Source: CAVONV01 sp963697355
GTDB taxonomy: Bacteria; Acidobacteriota; Vicinamibacteria; Marinacidobacterales; DATDRI01
Length of the DNA stretch: 64,000 nucleotides
Assembly: GCA_963697355.1 (NCBI GenBank)
Contig: CAVONV010000021.1
Location: forward strand, 558,001 to 622,000
Direction of reading: 5' to 3'
The notes under the pieces were generated by a model. That model was not told the DNA's origin. It searched no databases and saw nothing but the letters and a program-made list of their open reading frames with translations. Position 1 is the stretch's first letter. Every line of letters starts with the position of its first letter. A program made the translations under genes and the position numbers. This document shows, piece after piece, positions 19,982 to 28,803 of this stretch.

Positions 19982-19997
19982 CATAGCAGATGCTATG
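19982..19997. promoter_or_regulatory. Palindromic operator-like site TAGCA-NN-TGCTA (1)
   Basis: CATAGCA-GA-TGCTATG, a perfect inverted repeat, lies 30 bases upstream of the HTH/integrase remnant on the minus strand. A second site with the same core is at 21439-21450. The pair probably binds one repressor, plausibly the XRE protein at 21555. Confidence 0.5.
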
Positions 19998-20234
19998 GTT
20001 TTTTCAAGCATCTCGTCGGTTTTTCTTCGAGCTGTTAGAGAGACTCCAAAACGAGCGCCTCGCAGTCGAGTTTGCCAAACCACGGTGGTTCGAACCTGAG
20101 ACGAAAGCCGGACTCAGGGGACTAAGAACTTCGCTGACGCCGCACTCCGTGCTGAGTTCAGAAGGGATCAGCGTGATTCATTCGTGCTCCGTCCTTGCGG
20201 TTCGGTATGTGCCCAAGAAGAAAACATTTAAGGG

Positions 20235-20304
20235 GCAGGACGGTAGCGACCTCCGGCCCAAAGGGTGCGCGCAGAGCGCGCAAGTGGGGTCGCTGCCGTC
20301 CTGC
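20235..20304. repeat. Long two-tier stem-loop
   Basis: Outer arms of 17 bases (20235-20251 and 20288-20304) pair with a single G-T mismatch. Inside, TGCGCGC-AGA-GCGCGCA (20266... as 20266-20282) forms a perfect 7-bp inner hairpin. The structure resembles repetitive extragenic palindromes or a structured RNA. No U-tract follows, so it is not a classic terminator. Confidence 0.7.
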
Positions 20305-20600
20305 TTCCGCATTTTGGTCCTCACCTTCGAGTGTGGCGAACAAACCACAAGTAGCTGCTTATTGGAGGCTTATGTCATCTCAATGGGTGAAAGCAAAGGG
20401 GAAAGGAGGGGTGAAAGCCAAATCCAGATTTTTCGGTGCGGTTCCGTGTGGAACACCGGCAGCATTTGCGGGTGCTTGGTCGCTGTTTTCGAATACGCGC
20501 ACGGAAGACGGCGCGGTCAGCAGAGAAACGAGTTTGATGTCAGTGAAGACGGACTTCAAGGGATCGAGGCGTGCAAATGCGATGTGACGAATGATAATCG

Positions 20601-21314
20601 TCATGCACTGACCGCGTATGTGGAGAAATCCGCGCGCATGGGGAGTTGTTTGTCCGACGAGGAAGCTAGCTTGCCGAATGACGAAAGCCATGAACGGTAG
20701 AGCTTATCGAAGTGCGGCGCTCGGTACTTCTTGCGCATCTGCATGTGCTGGCGAAGGAGCTCTGGAGTGAACCCGGTGAGATTTCTAGTTTCCCATCGGC
20801 GATGGAGGTCGAAGTATTCAAGGAGCTCGGGATCGAGCGCGGGACCATCAGAAGTCACGATGGCACGGAATACTCGTTCAGCCTGCGGGAATTTCCCGGG
20901 CACAGCAGAGGCAAAGCACACGCGGAAGGGCCGCGGGAGCCGGCTGAAAAGTGGCGAATACTGGAAAAGGTGAGCTCGAAAAGGCTGGGTTGAGCACCAC
21001 GATGTTCGAGAGCTCCCGTCTTCTGCGGTGCGACGAGTTCACCTTCCCAGCGCGGCGTAAAGCGGTTTCGAGAAAACGTGGTAGCGTCTCGCGCCGTTTA
21101 CGGAAAAAGCGGCCTCGCAAATGTGACGGTTTCGGGTTGCCTTCGCGACGAAATCCCGGAGGACGCTGCCGCGTGATGTGTTCGTGAAGCCGAGAAAGTG
21201 GCGGCTCAGGAAGTGACCGGAATGGGTCGCGACGAGATAGAGAAAACGTGCTTCCCGTTCGGTATACCCATAGCTGGCGCGAACGGACTCGATGATTTCC
21301 AACGGAAACTTCAT
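20601..21314 (-). pseudogene. Mobile-element-associated protein, broken
   Basis: The N-terminal piece (21314-21039) reads MKFPLEIIESVRASYGYTER and EARFLYLVATHSGHFLSRH, then about 60 more residues. A second piece (20921-20601) reads FPQAERVFRAIV and then LLEYFDLHRRWETRNL, ending FDKLYRSW. I recall similar halves in one protein of about 300 aa that recurs on integrative elements; its function is unknown to me. The middle is missing or out of frame, so this is a decayed copy. It lies beside the XRE regulator and the integrase remnant. Confidence 0.45.
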
Positions 21315-21438
21315 TACGAGACATTCTCCACGGCGGCGATGATTCCGTGCGGGTACCTGGTGCCAAGCTTCGCGGCGTCCATGACCGAACTCTCCCCTCC
21401 GGCTACATTCTGGAGAGCAATTCCGAATGTATTGTATA

Positions 21439-21450
21439 TAGCATATGCTA
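21439..21450. promoter_or_regulatory. Palindromic operator-like site TAGCA-NN-TGCTA (2)
   Basis: TAGCATATGCTA, a perfect 12-base palindrome, lies in the divergent region between the broken gene ending at 21314 and the XRE gene at 21555. It shares its core with the site at 19982-19997. Confidence 0.5.
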
Positions 21451-21554
21451 AATAACCAAAGCTAGCAAAAAGTCGCCGTGGTGGCGGAAGCTAAGTGGCT
21501 GTATAATGAAGCGCTTGCACGACGTTGGGGCGTGCCGCTGATTCCAGAGGAAAC

Positions 21555-21944
21555 ATGGTCTTGAACACTGAGCAAAGTCGGAAACGTTTCCGGGAGCGCC
21601 TTCGCGATTGGCGACTCAAGCGGGGCCTGACGCAGGAAGAGCTTGCGGGAAAAGCCGACGTGCCGACGGTGAGCGTGAGTCATTTCGAGACCGGCCACCG
21701 GTTCCCGAATGCGGAGTCGTTACGCCGACTCGCGGACGCCCTGGGGGTGAGTGCGGACTATCTTCTCGGTCGCGTAAAGCAGCCCACCGGAGATGACCTC
21801 CATGCGGCGGACCCGGAGATCGCCCTATTATTCCGGCGCTTCCAAGGCATGTCCGAGCAAGCACGCGAGCAAGTCAAGCAGCTCTTCGAGACCGTAGACG
21901 CCATGGACAAGAAGAAGAGGCGCCGTTCCCGTGGGCTGAAATAG
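21555..21944 (+). CDS. XRE-family transcriptional regulator
   Basis: 129 residues from the ATG at 21555, preceded by AGAGGA. Residues about 8-65 form a Cro/CI-type helix-turn-helix: RLRDWRLKRGLTQEELAGKA, then SVSHFETGHRFPNAESLRRL and ALGVSADYLLG. The C-terminal part (EIALLFRRFQGMSEQAREQV) is a helical segment common in phage-type regulators. It sits between mobile-element debris and a type IV toxin-antitoxin pair. It probably represses the flanking promoters; the TAGCA-NN-TGCTA sites are candidate targets. Intact. Confidence 0.85.
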   Translation: MVLNTEQSRKRFRERLRDWRLKRGLTQEELAGKADVPTVSVSHFETGHRFPNAESLRRLADALGVSADYLLGRVKQPTGDDLHAADPEIALLFRRFQGMSEQAREQVKQLFETVDAMDKKKRRRSRGLK

Positions 21945-21967
21945 CTCCCTAAAGCCGGGTTGGAATC

Positions 21968-21995
21968 TGTCAGAAAATGTGCTATACTTCTGACA
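21968..21995. promoter_or_regulatory. Operator overlapping the antitoxin promoter
   Basis: TGTCAGAA (21968-21975) and TTCTGACA (21988-21995) form a perfect 8-base inverted repeat one base before the antitoxin ATG. TATACT at 21983-21988, a possible -10 box, lies between the arms. AbiEi-type antitoxins repress their own operon through inverted repeats, so this is the expected operator. Confidence 0.6.
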
Positions 21996-21996
21996 A

Positions 21997-22593
21997 ATGG
22001 AACCGCTAAGCATACGAATCATGGCGGAGGTAGCCGCTTTGCCCGAGGCCACCCCGATCTACGCCAAAGGGCTCCTTCATCTGGGCAGTCGTGCGGCCAT
22101 AGACCAGGCTTTGTCCCGGCTCGTGCGTGGAGGCAGATTGCTGCGAGCGGGCCGCGGTCTGTACGTGCGTCCGATTGAGACCCGATTTGGTCCGAGGACA
22201 CCCAGTGTCGAGGTAGTTCTCAACGCTCTCCAGGCGGAGACCGGGGAGACCATAACTCCCAGCGGCGCAGCAGCTGCCAACCAATTGGGCCTCACTACAC
22301 AGGTGCCGGTGCGCACGGTTTTCCTGACATCGGGACCGAGCCGCCGTCTTCAGTTCGGTGCCCAAACGGTCGAGCTCCAGCATGCGCCGCGGTGGCAACT
22401 GACATTCCCTGGCCGCCAGGCGGGTGAGGTGATTCGTGCGCTGGCGTGGTGCGGACGTGAACGAGGGGCGGAGCTCACGAGCCGGTTAAAGCGCACGCTG
22501 TCGGCGGAAACTGTGAAGGAACTCTCGAGAGCGCGTGGGCGAATGCCGACTTGGATGGCTGAGCAGATCAGTGCGCTGGTAGCCCATGCCTGA
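21997..22593 (+). CDS. AbiEi/DUF6088-type antitoxin of a type IV system
   Basis: 198 residues. The N-terminal winged-helix part includes ATPIYAKGLLHLGSRAAIDQ and LSRLVRGGRLLRAGRGLYV, followed by a C-terminal domain with PSGAAAANQLGLTTQVPV and VFLTSGPSRRLQFG. This arrangement is that of DUF6088/AbiEi proteins, which repress the operon and counter a nucleotidyltransferase toxin without binding it directly. The end overlaps the toxin start by 8 bases. The reading frame is intact, while the toxin is interrupted. Confidence 0.8.
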   Translation: MEPLSIRIMAEVAALPEATPIYAKGLLHLGSRAAIDQALSRLVRGGRLLRAGRGLYVRPIETRFGPRTPSVEVVLNALQAETGETITPSGAAAANQLGLTTQVPVRTVFLTSGPSRRLQFGAQTVELQHAPRWQLTFPGRQAGEVIRALAWCGRERGAELTSRLKRTLSAETVKELSRARGRMPTWMAEQISALVAHA

Positions 22594-23602
22594 CCCTTTT
22601 TTCGATCTACCGTCCAAAGACAAATACGATGCGCTGCAAGTGGCTGCTTCGCGATCAGGCAAGTCTGCACATCTTCTCGAAAAAGACATCTGGGTTGTCT
22701 GGACACTGAGAGCGCTGTTCAACGCACCCTTCGCGAGTCACCTCGTGTTCAAGGGAGGTACGTCCTTATCGAAGGGTTGCTAGGCGATCGAGCGTTTCTC
22801 TGAAGATGTAGACGTGACGTATGACATCCGCGCTATCGCGCCAGAGTTGGCGTCACCCGACAGTGACGGGCTTCCGCCAACCCGTAGCCAAGAACAACGG
22901 TGGACCAAAATTGTTCGAGAGCGACTGGAGGTGTGGGTGCGAGACACGGTCTCTCCGATTCTGATAGAACGTCTGCAGGAGGAGAGAATGGCCGCACGCG
23001 TGACCGCGCAGGCGGATATCGCGCAAATCGAATACGAACCGCAGGCGGAGAGTTCCGGCTACGTGCGGCCCGTGGTGCTGCTCGAGTTCGGCGCCCGTTC
23101 TACGGGAGAACCCTGCGAACGACGACCGGTAAGTTGTGATGCCGCAGTACACCTGCCGGAGGTCAAATTCCCGGAGGCTGCTCCCACCGTGATGCGCCCT
23201 GAGCGGACCTTTTGGGAAAAAGCGACGGCGATCCACGTTTTTTGTATGGGCGGCCGCTTCCGCGGTGCCGAACGTTTCTCGCGGCACTGGTACGACGTCG
23301 CATCGCTCGACCGAACCGGCTTCGCGGATTCCGCCATCGCCGATCGTGATCTTGTCCAGCGTGTTGCCCGCCACAAAAGTATCTTCTTCCGGGAGAAGGA
23401 CGGCCAAGGCCATATCATCAGCTACGATGCCGCCGTGCGCGGAGGGCTTCAACTCGTTCCCGATGGCGCCGCGGAGGAACTCCTCGCCACAGATTATGCC
23501 GGCATGGTTTCTGACGGACTCGTGTTCGAGAGCGCACCTGACTTCACAACGCTGGTTGCTCAGTGCGGTGAGATTCAAAAGCGTGCCAACGCGGCCGGCT
23601 AG
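22586..23602 (+). pseudogene. AbiEii-like nucleotidyltransferase toxin with an internal stop
   Basis: Toxin partner of a type IV toxin-antitoxin pair. The frame starts MPDPFFDLPSKDKYDALQ and reaches HLVFKGGTSLSKGC, the nucleotide-binding GG-S motif. A TAG follows at 22781-22783; the same frame then continues AIERFSEDVDVTYD, which holds the catalytic DVD, through RPERTFWEKATAIH and RHWYDVASL to 23602. A single base change therefore separates the two halves of the active site. Otherwise the gene is full length (about 338 codons). Loss of toxin with retention of antitoxin is an expected outcome, though a sequencing error is possible. Confidence 0.8.
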
Positions 23603-23764
23603 CGTTGTGCATAGTCGGCGAGTATTCTAGAACCGCTCCAAAACACACCGGTTGATCAACAAGCGGCGGATCCCTTCGTCTCCGGCGCCGAGACCGCTCC
23701 GACGCCAAGGCCGGAAATCAGGCCGGCGCCTACCGAGCCACCTCAGCCGCTGAGGGAGCCGTCT

Positions 23765-23968
23765 GTGCCCTCAAAGCCATTAGCGGAAACGTTGCCGTGG
23801 GAAGGGCTCCCTGAGAACGCCAATAGGCCGTTCCAGCTCCGCTTGCCCGCTCCGGTCTACGCCAAACTCCAGTGGGCGCCGGAAAGGGCAGGGAAGAGCA
23901 TGCACCGGATCGCACTCGATGCCGTCCGGCAAGCGGTAGAGCGAGAAGTTCGAAAGCATCTCAGGTAA
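23765..23968 (+). CDS. Ribbon-helix-helix small DNA-binding protein
   Basis: 67 residues from a GTG. The C-terminal 40 residues (FQLRLPAPVYAKLQWAPERA, then GKSMHRIALDAVRQAVEREV) match the ribbon-helix-helix pattern of Arc/HicB-like proteins that recur on mobile elements. The same frame is open upstream to about 23624, encoding a proline-rich linker (ETAPTPRPEIRPAPTEPPQP), but has no standard start codon there. So the gene may be 5'-truncated or use an unusual start. No partner toxin is seen next to it. Confidence 0.55.
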   Translation: MPSKPLAETLPWEGLPENANRPFQLRLPAPVYAKLQWAPERAGKSMHRIALDAVRQAVEREVRKHLR

Positions 23969-24104
23969 CCTCGAAACGCCCGTGACCGTGCGCTGAGCGG
24001 AAGTGAAGGGATCTGGTCCAGTTAGTCCCATCTATTTCGTCTTTCTTGGATGTTAAGGGATTTTCTCCATCTAGTCACAAAAGGAGGTCCTTATCATGCG
24101 CGAT

Positions 24105-24384
24105 GCATCGATCGGGTGTGCGGCTACCGATTTCTAGCTCAACGAATATCGATAATTACGACACTCGAACTTGTTAACCCTGCGGAATAAGTACCGTCTG
24201 TAAAGCTAGGACACCAGCCGATTAGGAGGTTCTGACTTTCCTTTTTACGCTTTGTTAGGTTTCGAGCGTTTATGGCACATACCAACGGAAATGCAGGAGG
24301 TCGGTAGTTTCGTATTAACCGAAGAAAAGCTTCTAAACTATCTTATTTACAAATTGTTATGCGGTTGGTGACAATGAGCATGGA
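24105..24384 (+). repeat. 280-bp interspersed repeat R1, copy a
   Basis: Strong similarity to 29850-30136. The blocks GATAATTACGA.ACTCGAACTT, TTCGAGCGTTTATGGCACA and AGCTTCTAAACTATC are shared, in the same order and spacing. It lies in a 580-base gap upstream of the glycosyltransferase pseudogene. A 39-codon frame at 24252-24371 aligns with a 33-codon frame in copy b, but most differences change the amino acid, so coding conservation is doubtful. Confidence 0.75.
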
Positions 24385-24547
24385 GATCACTGAGGCGCTA
24401 CGTGGTGAGCGCCTTCCCGCATACCTAGGCGTCGAAGAATCAGTAGCAGTGGTAGGTGGGCTCGAGGCTACCGAGCGCTTACACATGAGCCCTGCCGGCT
24501 AGAAGATTTTTTATTGATGCAGATCGCTGTCTACTGGGAGCATTGAA

Positions 24548-25458
24548 ATGCAAACACACATTCTGTCCTTTGAGGGGCCGGATGAATACGCCCGAGCAGG
24601 GGGGATCGCAAGCCGAGTGACAGGTCTCGCGCAGGGCCTCGCCGATTCTGGCTTTGACACACACTTGTGGTTTGTGGGTGACCCGCATCTTGCCGGGCAA
24701 GAGACTCGAGAAGGCGTTAATCTCCACCGATGGTGTCAATGGATCAGCTCCTATCATCCCGGAGGCGTTTACGATGGTGAAGAAGTAAAGCGCACCGACC
24801 TTGTCAGCTCCTAACGGAATCCCGGTGGACGCTCTCGAGCAGCCTGATCGGCAGGCGGTTTCTGCATTTCGCAAGCGCGTTCGCGGTCGCACCGTGCTCG
24901 GCAAGGTGGCCCGCTGGGACCCGGAAGCGTTGGCTCCTCGCCATCGATACCGTGCGGGAGCTCAAGCGCTACGGCAAACGTCCATTACTGATAGCGAGAG
25001 GCGGTATGGAGGCACACCGCCAAGAGGTGCTGGCCAGGGCGACAAGCACGGAGCTCAGAGTCACAGAACGAGTAAATAGCCCAGCAGATGCCCATGGCCT
25101 GCTCGCAAGCCTGGAAGGCTTGGACGGTTTTGATGTCATTTGCCTGAGGTCATATCTGGGGCCCTCGGCACGGCGCCTGCTCTATCGTGGAGCCGACGCT
25201 ATTCTTGCCAACAGCGGACACGAACCCTTCGGCCTCGTTGGGTTGGAGACCATGGCGGTGGGCGGGCTCGCTTGCACGGGGGGCACCGGAGAAGACTACG
25301 TCATTCCCGGCTGGAACGGGCTCGTTCTTCAATCCACGGACTCTAAGGAATTCGTGACCCTGTACGAGCAATTGAAAACGAGGCCGGGGGAGTTGCGCGC
25401 CATCCGTCGTCGTGCACGACACACCGCTCGTCAAAACACTTGGCAGGCGGTCATTTAG
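24548..25458 (+). pseudogene. GT4-type glycosyltransferase, internally deleted
   Basis: The N-terminal piece reads THILSFEGPDEYARAGGIAS and VTGLAQGLADSGFDTHLWFV, the donor-side start of a GT4 enzyme. The frame breaks after GVYDGEEVKRTDL near 24800. A second piece (24801 to about 24920) reads APNGIPVDALEQPDRQAV and RTVLGKVARWDPE. After another shift the C-terminal domain follows: ELKRYGKRPLLIARGG ... GADAILANSGHEPFGLVGLE with the EPFG.VGLE sugar-nucleotide motif. About 100 residues of the middle are missing. The protein would be non-functional. Confidence 0.75.
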
Positions 25459-25546
25459 AGGAATCTGTTGCCGAGAATCGCCTTGGGTAAGCAAGTCGCA
25501 CGAAAAATCCGAAATCATCCGGCGAAGGCCGAGGAGGCAAAAACAT

Positions 25547-25837
25547 ATGAGTGCTCGAATCTCCGGGAAACGTATCGCGATGATCAAAGCTCAGGATGGA
25601 CATTTGATCGTGACCAGATCGGACGGACCGGCCATGAAGGTGCAATCAGCTGGAACGCCTTGTATCTCGGAAGTGAAGGAGTATCTCGCTAACGCCGACC
25701 CGGAGTTGATCTTTTTGGACCTAAATCTGCCGGTCGCATTGGGAGCGAATCTGCTGAAGATTGTCAGAGAGACCTCCTCTGGCAAAAGAGTCGTCCTCAG
25801 ACCGTTGGAGAATGCTGGTCTGCAAGGACTCGCGTAA
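25547..25837 (+). CDS. Small protein with a receiver-like segment
   Basis: 96 residues from the ATG at 25547 with GAGGAGG upstream. The stretch DPELIFLDLNLPVALGANLL and KIVRETSSGKRVVL resembles the beta3-alpha3-beta4 part of response-regulator receivers, including an Asp at the phospho-site position. The expected N-terminal acidic pair and the conserved Lys are not evident, so it would be a degenerate or partial receiver. It follows the glycosyltransferase pseudogene. Function unknown. Confidence 0.4.
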   Translation: MSARISGKRIAMIKAQDGHLIVTRSDGPAMKVQSAGTPCISEVKEYLANADPELIFLDLNLPVALGANLLKIVRETSSGKRVVLRPLENAGLQGLA

Positions 25838-25887
25838 ACAAAAGTCCTTCTTCTGATTTTCTGAACTAGACCACGGAGGCTAGTGAC

Positions 25888-26223
25888 GTGGGGGATCAAG
25901 CTATTCGATTACAGAAACGGGAGAAAACACGAGGTGTATCGAACGATGATTCGGGAGCTGAAGCGGTTCTTACTGGATCGGAGCCGACACATGAGGAGAT
26001 CAGACGCCACGCCGACCTGATTTATCGGGAGAGAGCCGGCGCGCCGCGCGATCTCGAGTCGGGGAAGAAGGGGGCGGCGGATTGGCTTCAAGCGGAACGA
26101 AGTCTTCGTGAAGGGAGGAAGCACCGTAAGGCGAAAGTCGAGAGCGAAGCTGGTCGCCGCGGGAGAAGAGCTGAGGGGACCCGGTCAAGCTCGCCAACCG
26201 CCACTGGCTCGCGGCTAACATGA
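25888..26223 (+). CDS. DUF2934 protein
   Basis: 111 residues from a GTG with GGAGG 8 bases upstream. The central segment PTHEEIRRHADLIYRERAGA and ADWLQAERSLREGRK matches DUF2934, a short helical domain of unknown function seen in many soil and sediment bacteria. The C-terminal third is Arg/Ser-rich and may be read from a shifted frame. It overlaps the next small frame by ATGA. Confidence 0.6.
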   Translation: MGDQAIRLQKREKTRGVSNDDSGAEAVLTGSEPTHEEIRRHADLIYRERAGAPRDLESGKKGAADWLQAERSLREGRKHRKAKVESEAGRRGRRAEGTRSSSPTATGSRLT

Positions 26224-26378
26224 TGGGTGAGGCCATCCTCGGATTCACTGCGTTCTTCACTCGTAAGATGACCGGGAAGGACACCATCGACCTTTTGAGG
26301 TACCGCCGGTTCATCGCCCAGGGCGCGCCCATGGACAAAGAGCTGTTCGAGGCGCTTCTTGGTTCTCCACGGGGGTGA
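26220..26378 (+). CDS. Short hypothetical frame (52 aa)
   Basis: Starts at an ATGA overlap with the DUF2934 gene: MMGEAILGFTAFFTRKMTGK, then DTIDLLRYRRFIAQGAPMDK to a stop. The same frame is open slightly upstream (KLANRHWLAAN). The sequence looks protein-like, but I do not recognise it. It may be the end of a frameshifted larger gene. Confidence 0.35.
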   Translation: MMGEAILGFTAFFTRKMTGKDTIDLLRYRRFIAQGAPMDKELFEALLGSPRG

Positions 26379-26490
26379 AGGATCGGGGTGGACTCAGTGG
26401 AACTGCTACGTTCTGCGGACCTGACCACGGTGGGGGTTGCCGCCGTCGGAAGAAGTGCGCGAGCAGGAATCGGACAGGAGGTTGACACTC

Positions 26491-27309
26491 GTGAACGATT
26501 TCATCGATAAGGCACGTGAGCTTCTTGAGGATGGTTCGCCGGAAGAGGCACTCGAAATCCTCTGGCATCTGGACGAACGTCTTCTAGGATCTGAGGATCG
26601 TCGAGATCTGTACTTCCTCCTTGCATCGGTACTGCTCGATATCGGGGAGCTGGAGTCGGCCAAGAATAGTTTGGCAAAGGCTCTATCGTTAGGCGAAGAC
26701 TCTGGGCTTCGCGAGATCGAGGCCCACCTCCACCTCGCGACAGGCTCGATCGAGAATGCACTTTGCTCCGCCGAACAGGCCATCCATCTATACCCCGATA
26801 ACGCGGCGGCGCACCACACCCTCGGGATTGTCCTCGTTTTCCGGAGCCGGCTAGAAGATGCCGACCGGGCCTTCGCGCGAGCAGAGGAGCTAGAGCCGGA
26901 CATCTACTTCCGTCCCCACCGGTTGAGCCGCCGGCAGTTCGACCTCGCGGTGGAAAAGGTCCTGGCGGCGCTTCCCCAGCCCTTCCGCACTCATCTGGAA
27001 AACGTCGAAATCGCCGTCGAAGATATTCCTTCGGGCGAGCTTCTAGAAGAAGGTGCGGGTTACGAACTCCTCGGCCTGTATCGAGGCGGCACCATCCACA
27101 CAGAAGAAGAGGAGTTGCCCGATCAGATCCTTCTCTTCCAACGAAACATCGAGAACGTGTCTCCGGATATAGAGATGCTACTTCGCGAAATCCAGGACAC
27201 GGTGCTCCACGAGGTCGGCCATCATCTCGGGCTCGACGAAGATCAGCTCCAAGCCATCGAGGAGGAATGGGACGGCGGGAGAACAAATCGAGATGTGACG
27301 GAGGGATAA
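26491..27309 (+). CDS. TPR protein fused to a zincin metallopeptidase domain
   Basis: 272 residues from the GTG at 26491, with AGGAGG 9 bases upstream; the upstream TTG at 26437 is less well supported. Residues about 1-140 are tetratricopeptide-like helices (ALEILWHLDERLLGSEDRRD, AAAHHTLGIVLVFRSRLEDA). The C-terminal half is a PF06262-type minimal zincin with HEVGHHLGLDE near residue 250, the HExxHxxGxxD zinc site. Proteins of this zincin family are usually about 110-130 aa alone; the TPR fusion is less common. A degraded partial copy lies at 31005-31290. Substrate unknown. Confidence 0.8.
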   Translation: MNDFIDKARELLEDGSPEEALEILWHLDERLLGSEDRRDLYFLLASVLLDIGELESAKNSLAKALSLGEDSGLREIEAHLHLATGSIENALCSAEQAIHLYPDNAAAHHTLGIVLVFRSRLEDADRAFARAEELEPDIYFRPHRLSRRQFDLAVEKVLAALPQPFRTHLENVEIAVEDIPSGELLEEGAGYELLGLYRGGTIHTEEEELPDQILLFQRNIENVSPDIEMLLREIQDTVLHEVGHHLGLDEDQLQAIEEEWDGGRTNRDVTEG

Positions 27310-27361
27310 CGATGCTTCAAAGAAAGCTCATTCGCTACATAGATAGGCAACCCGGCTCTTT

Positions 27362-28169
27362 ATGATCTCATTGCAAAAAGCCTGGCAGCACCGCCTGCAT
27401 ACGCTCATTTTCGAAGCCAACACTCCTGGAGGAAGGTATTCGATGTGCCCCTGCTCATCCTCATCGTCGTCGGCATCGTTGCGGTATTCTTGGAAAGTGT
27501 TACATCAATCCGTGCCGCGTACGGTGATCTTCTACTTTCCGTGGGGTGGACGGTTACACTGTCGTTCATGGTCGAGTATATTCTTCGACTACTCTGTGTT
27601 GGCCGTCCTCTGCGTTACGCATTAAGCTTCCTCGGCCTTGTTGATTTCCTTGCTATTTTTCCGACCTACCTGAGTCTGTTCGTCTCAGGCGCGCAGACGC
27701 TCATCGTTATCCGTGCCCTTAGTCTACTCCGCGTGCTCAAGTTCGGGCATTTCGTGGGCGATGAACGGATGCTCCAGGCCGCCCTTCGAGCTAGCGTGGG
27801 GAAGATCGTCATCTTTGTCGGTGTCGTCTTGACTGTGGTGCTCATCGCCGGTGCCCTTATGTATCTCATCTAGGGCGAGCGTCATGGATCTACTAGCATC
27901 CCTCAAAGCATGTATTGGGCAGTCGCCACAGTGACGACAGTGGGCTACTGCGATATCGCACTTCAGACGGTCATTGGAAACTTCTGGCGTCGGCTCTGAT
28001 GGGTTTCGGTTACGGGCTCATTGCCGTACCCACCGGAATCGTCACCATCGAGGTGGCGCGAGCCCGCAAAGCCAAAGTGAGCACACAAGTCTGCCCGAAA
28101 TGCGCCATCGAGGGACACGACACCGATGCCGTTTTCTGTAAGCACTACGGAGGCAAACTTCACGTATAG
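27362..28169 (+). pseudogene. Six-helix K+ channel with zinc-ribbon tail, disrupted
   Basis: Voltage-gated-type K+ channel. The start (AWQHRLHTLIFEANTPGG) is shifted relative to S1 (VFDVPLLILIVVGIVAVFLE) near 27437. S1-S5 follow, with an S4 reading IVIRALSLLRVLKFGHF. A TAG interrupts after ALMYLI (27871-27873). The pore reads TVGYCD rather than TVGYGD, and another shift near 27975 precedes GYGLIAVPTGIV. The tail CPKCAIEGHDTDAVFCKHYGG keeps only three of the four zinc-ribbon cysteines. Two frameshifts, one stop and a mutated filter make a dead gene very likely. Confidence 0.85.
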
Positions 28170-28803
28170 GCGCACCTGCGGCGCGCAACTGAAGGAGAAG
28201 GAAAACAGGCCTCCTGGCGTCTGACTTTCTTGACTGTCTACCGTTTCCAGTTTGTCACAAGCCGCTCCAGGAGGACACGCAAACAATCTATATGGGTCGT
28301 TTCCTTAGCTCAAAGTTAGCCGATGCGGCCCCATTGTGGGATTCTTTGTCGTCGGAACTCCGATCGGCCCACACGGTTTCACAAATGGTCGACCAGCGCG
28401 AGGTCGTCTAAGAGGCAGCCGCGTGGGCGTCATTCTCATCGTCTTCAACATCGGGTTGGAGCTGCTGTTGTGGAGAATCTATGAGGCTGGGCCGCTCTGT
28501 GCTACGGGTGGTACTCTACAGGTCGCAGTAACTCTCCTCGCCGTCGCCCTATTTTCAACCGATACCCTTTATCCATCCTCTTTTTTGCGGCTCGCTCGCT
28601 GCGTTGTCGTCAGTCCAAAACCTGCGACCAGCGGGTGTGTCGAGTTCGTCCCAGTTCCGAGGACCGCCGTGATTCTGGCCCTTTCATGATCTAACGACCA
28701 TGCTGCCGATTTTTCTCGTACCCTTCCAGGCAGCCACCAGCTTTGGCTTTACCGATGTTGGCTCGTCGGAAGTGGTTGCAACGCAGTGTTCGGATGGACA
28801 CGC
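28170..28803. other. Stretch without a supported gene
   Basis: A plus-strand frame at about 28336-28689 contains two hydrophobic stretches (VGVILIVFNIGLELLLW and LQVAVTLLAVALFS) and could be debris of a small membrane protein, but neither start nor family is clear. Nothing else recognised. Confidence 0.4.

Larger units (their letters stand above)
19952..20600. other. Mostly non-coding stretch with operator and stem-loop
   Basis: Contains the palindrome at 19982-19997 and the long stem-loop at 20235-20304, listed separately. A long plus-strand open frame (19990-20700) has no family resemblance, runs straight through the stem-loop, and is antisense to recognisable coding debris at its right end, so it is not called. 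Confidence 0.5.

Noticed and set aside
19990..20700. 236-codon plus-strand frame
   Set aside because: Runs through the long stem-loop, has no domain resemblance and is antisense to recognisable coding debris at its right end.
24150..24180. tRNA-like ACTCGAAC block in R1
   Set aside because: No acceptor stem, anticodon arm or CCA-compatible fold can be drawn around it.
24105..24200. R1 as a known riboswitch (c-di-GMP or c-di-AMP type)
   Set aside because: Only a short GGCTACCGAT resemblance; the conserved core stems and ligand motifs of those classes are not found.
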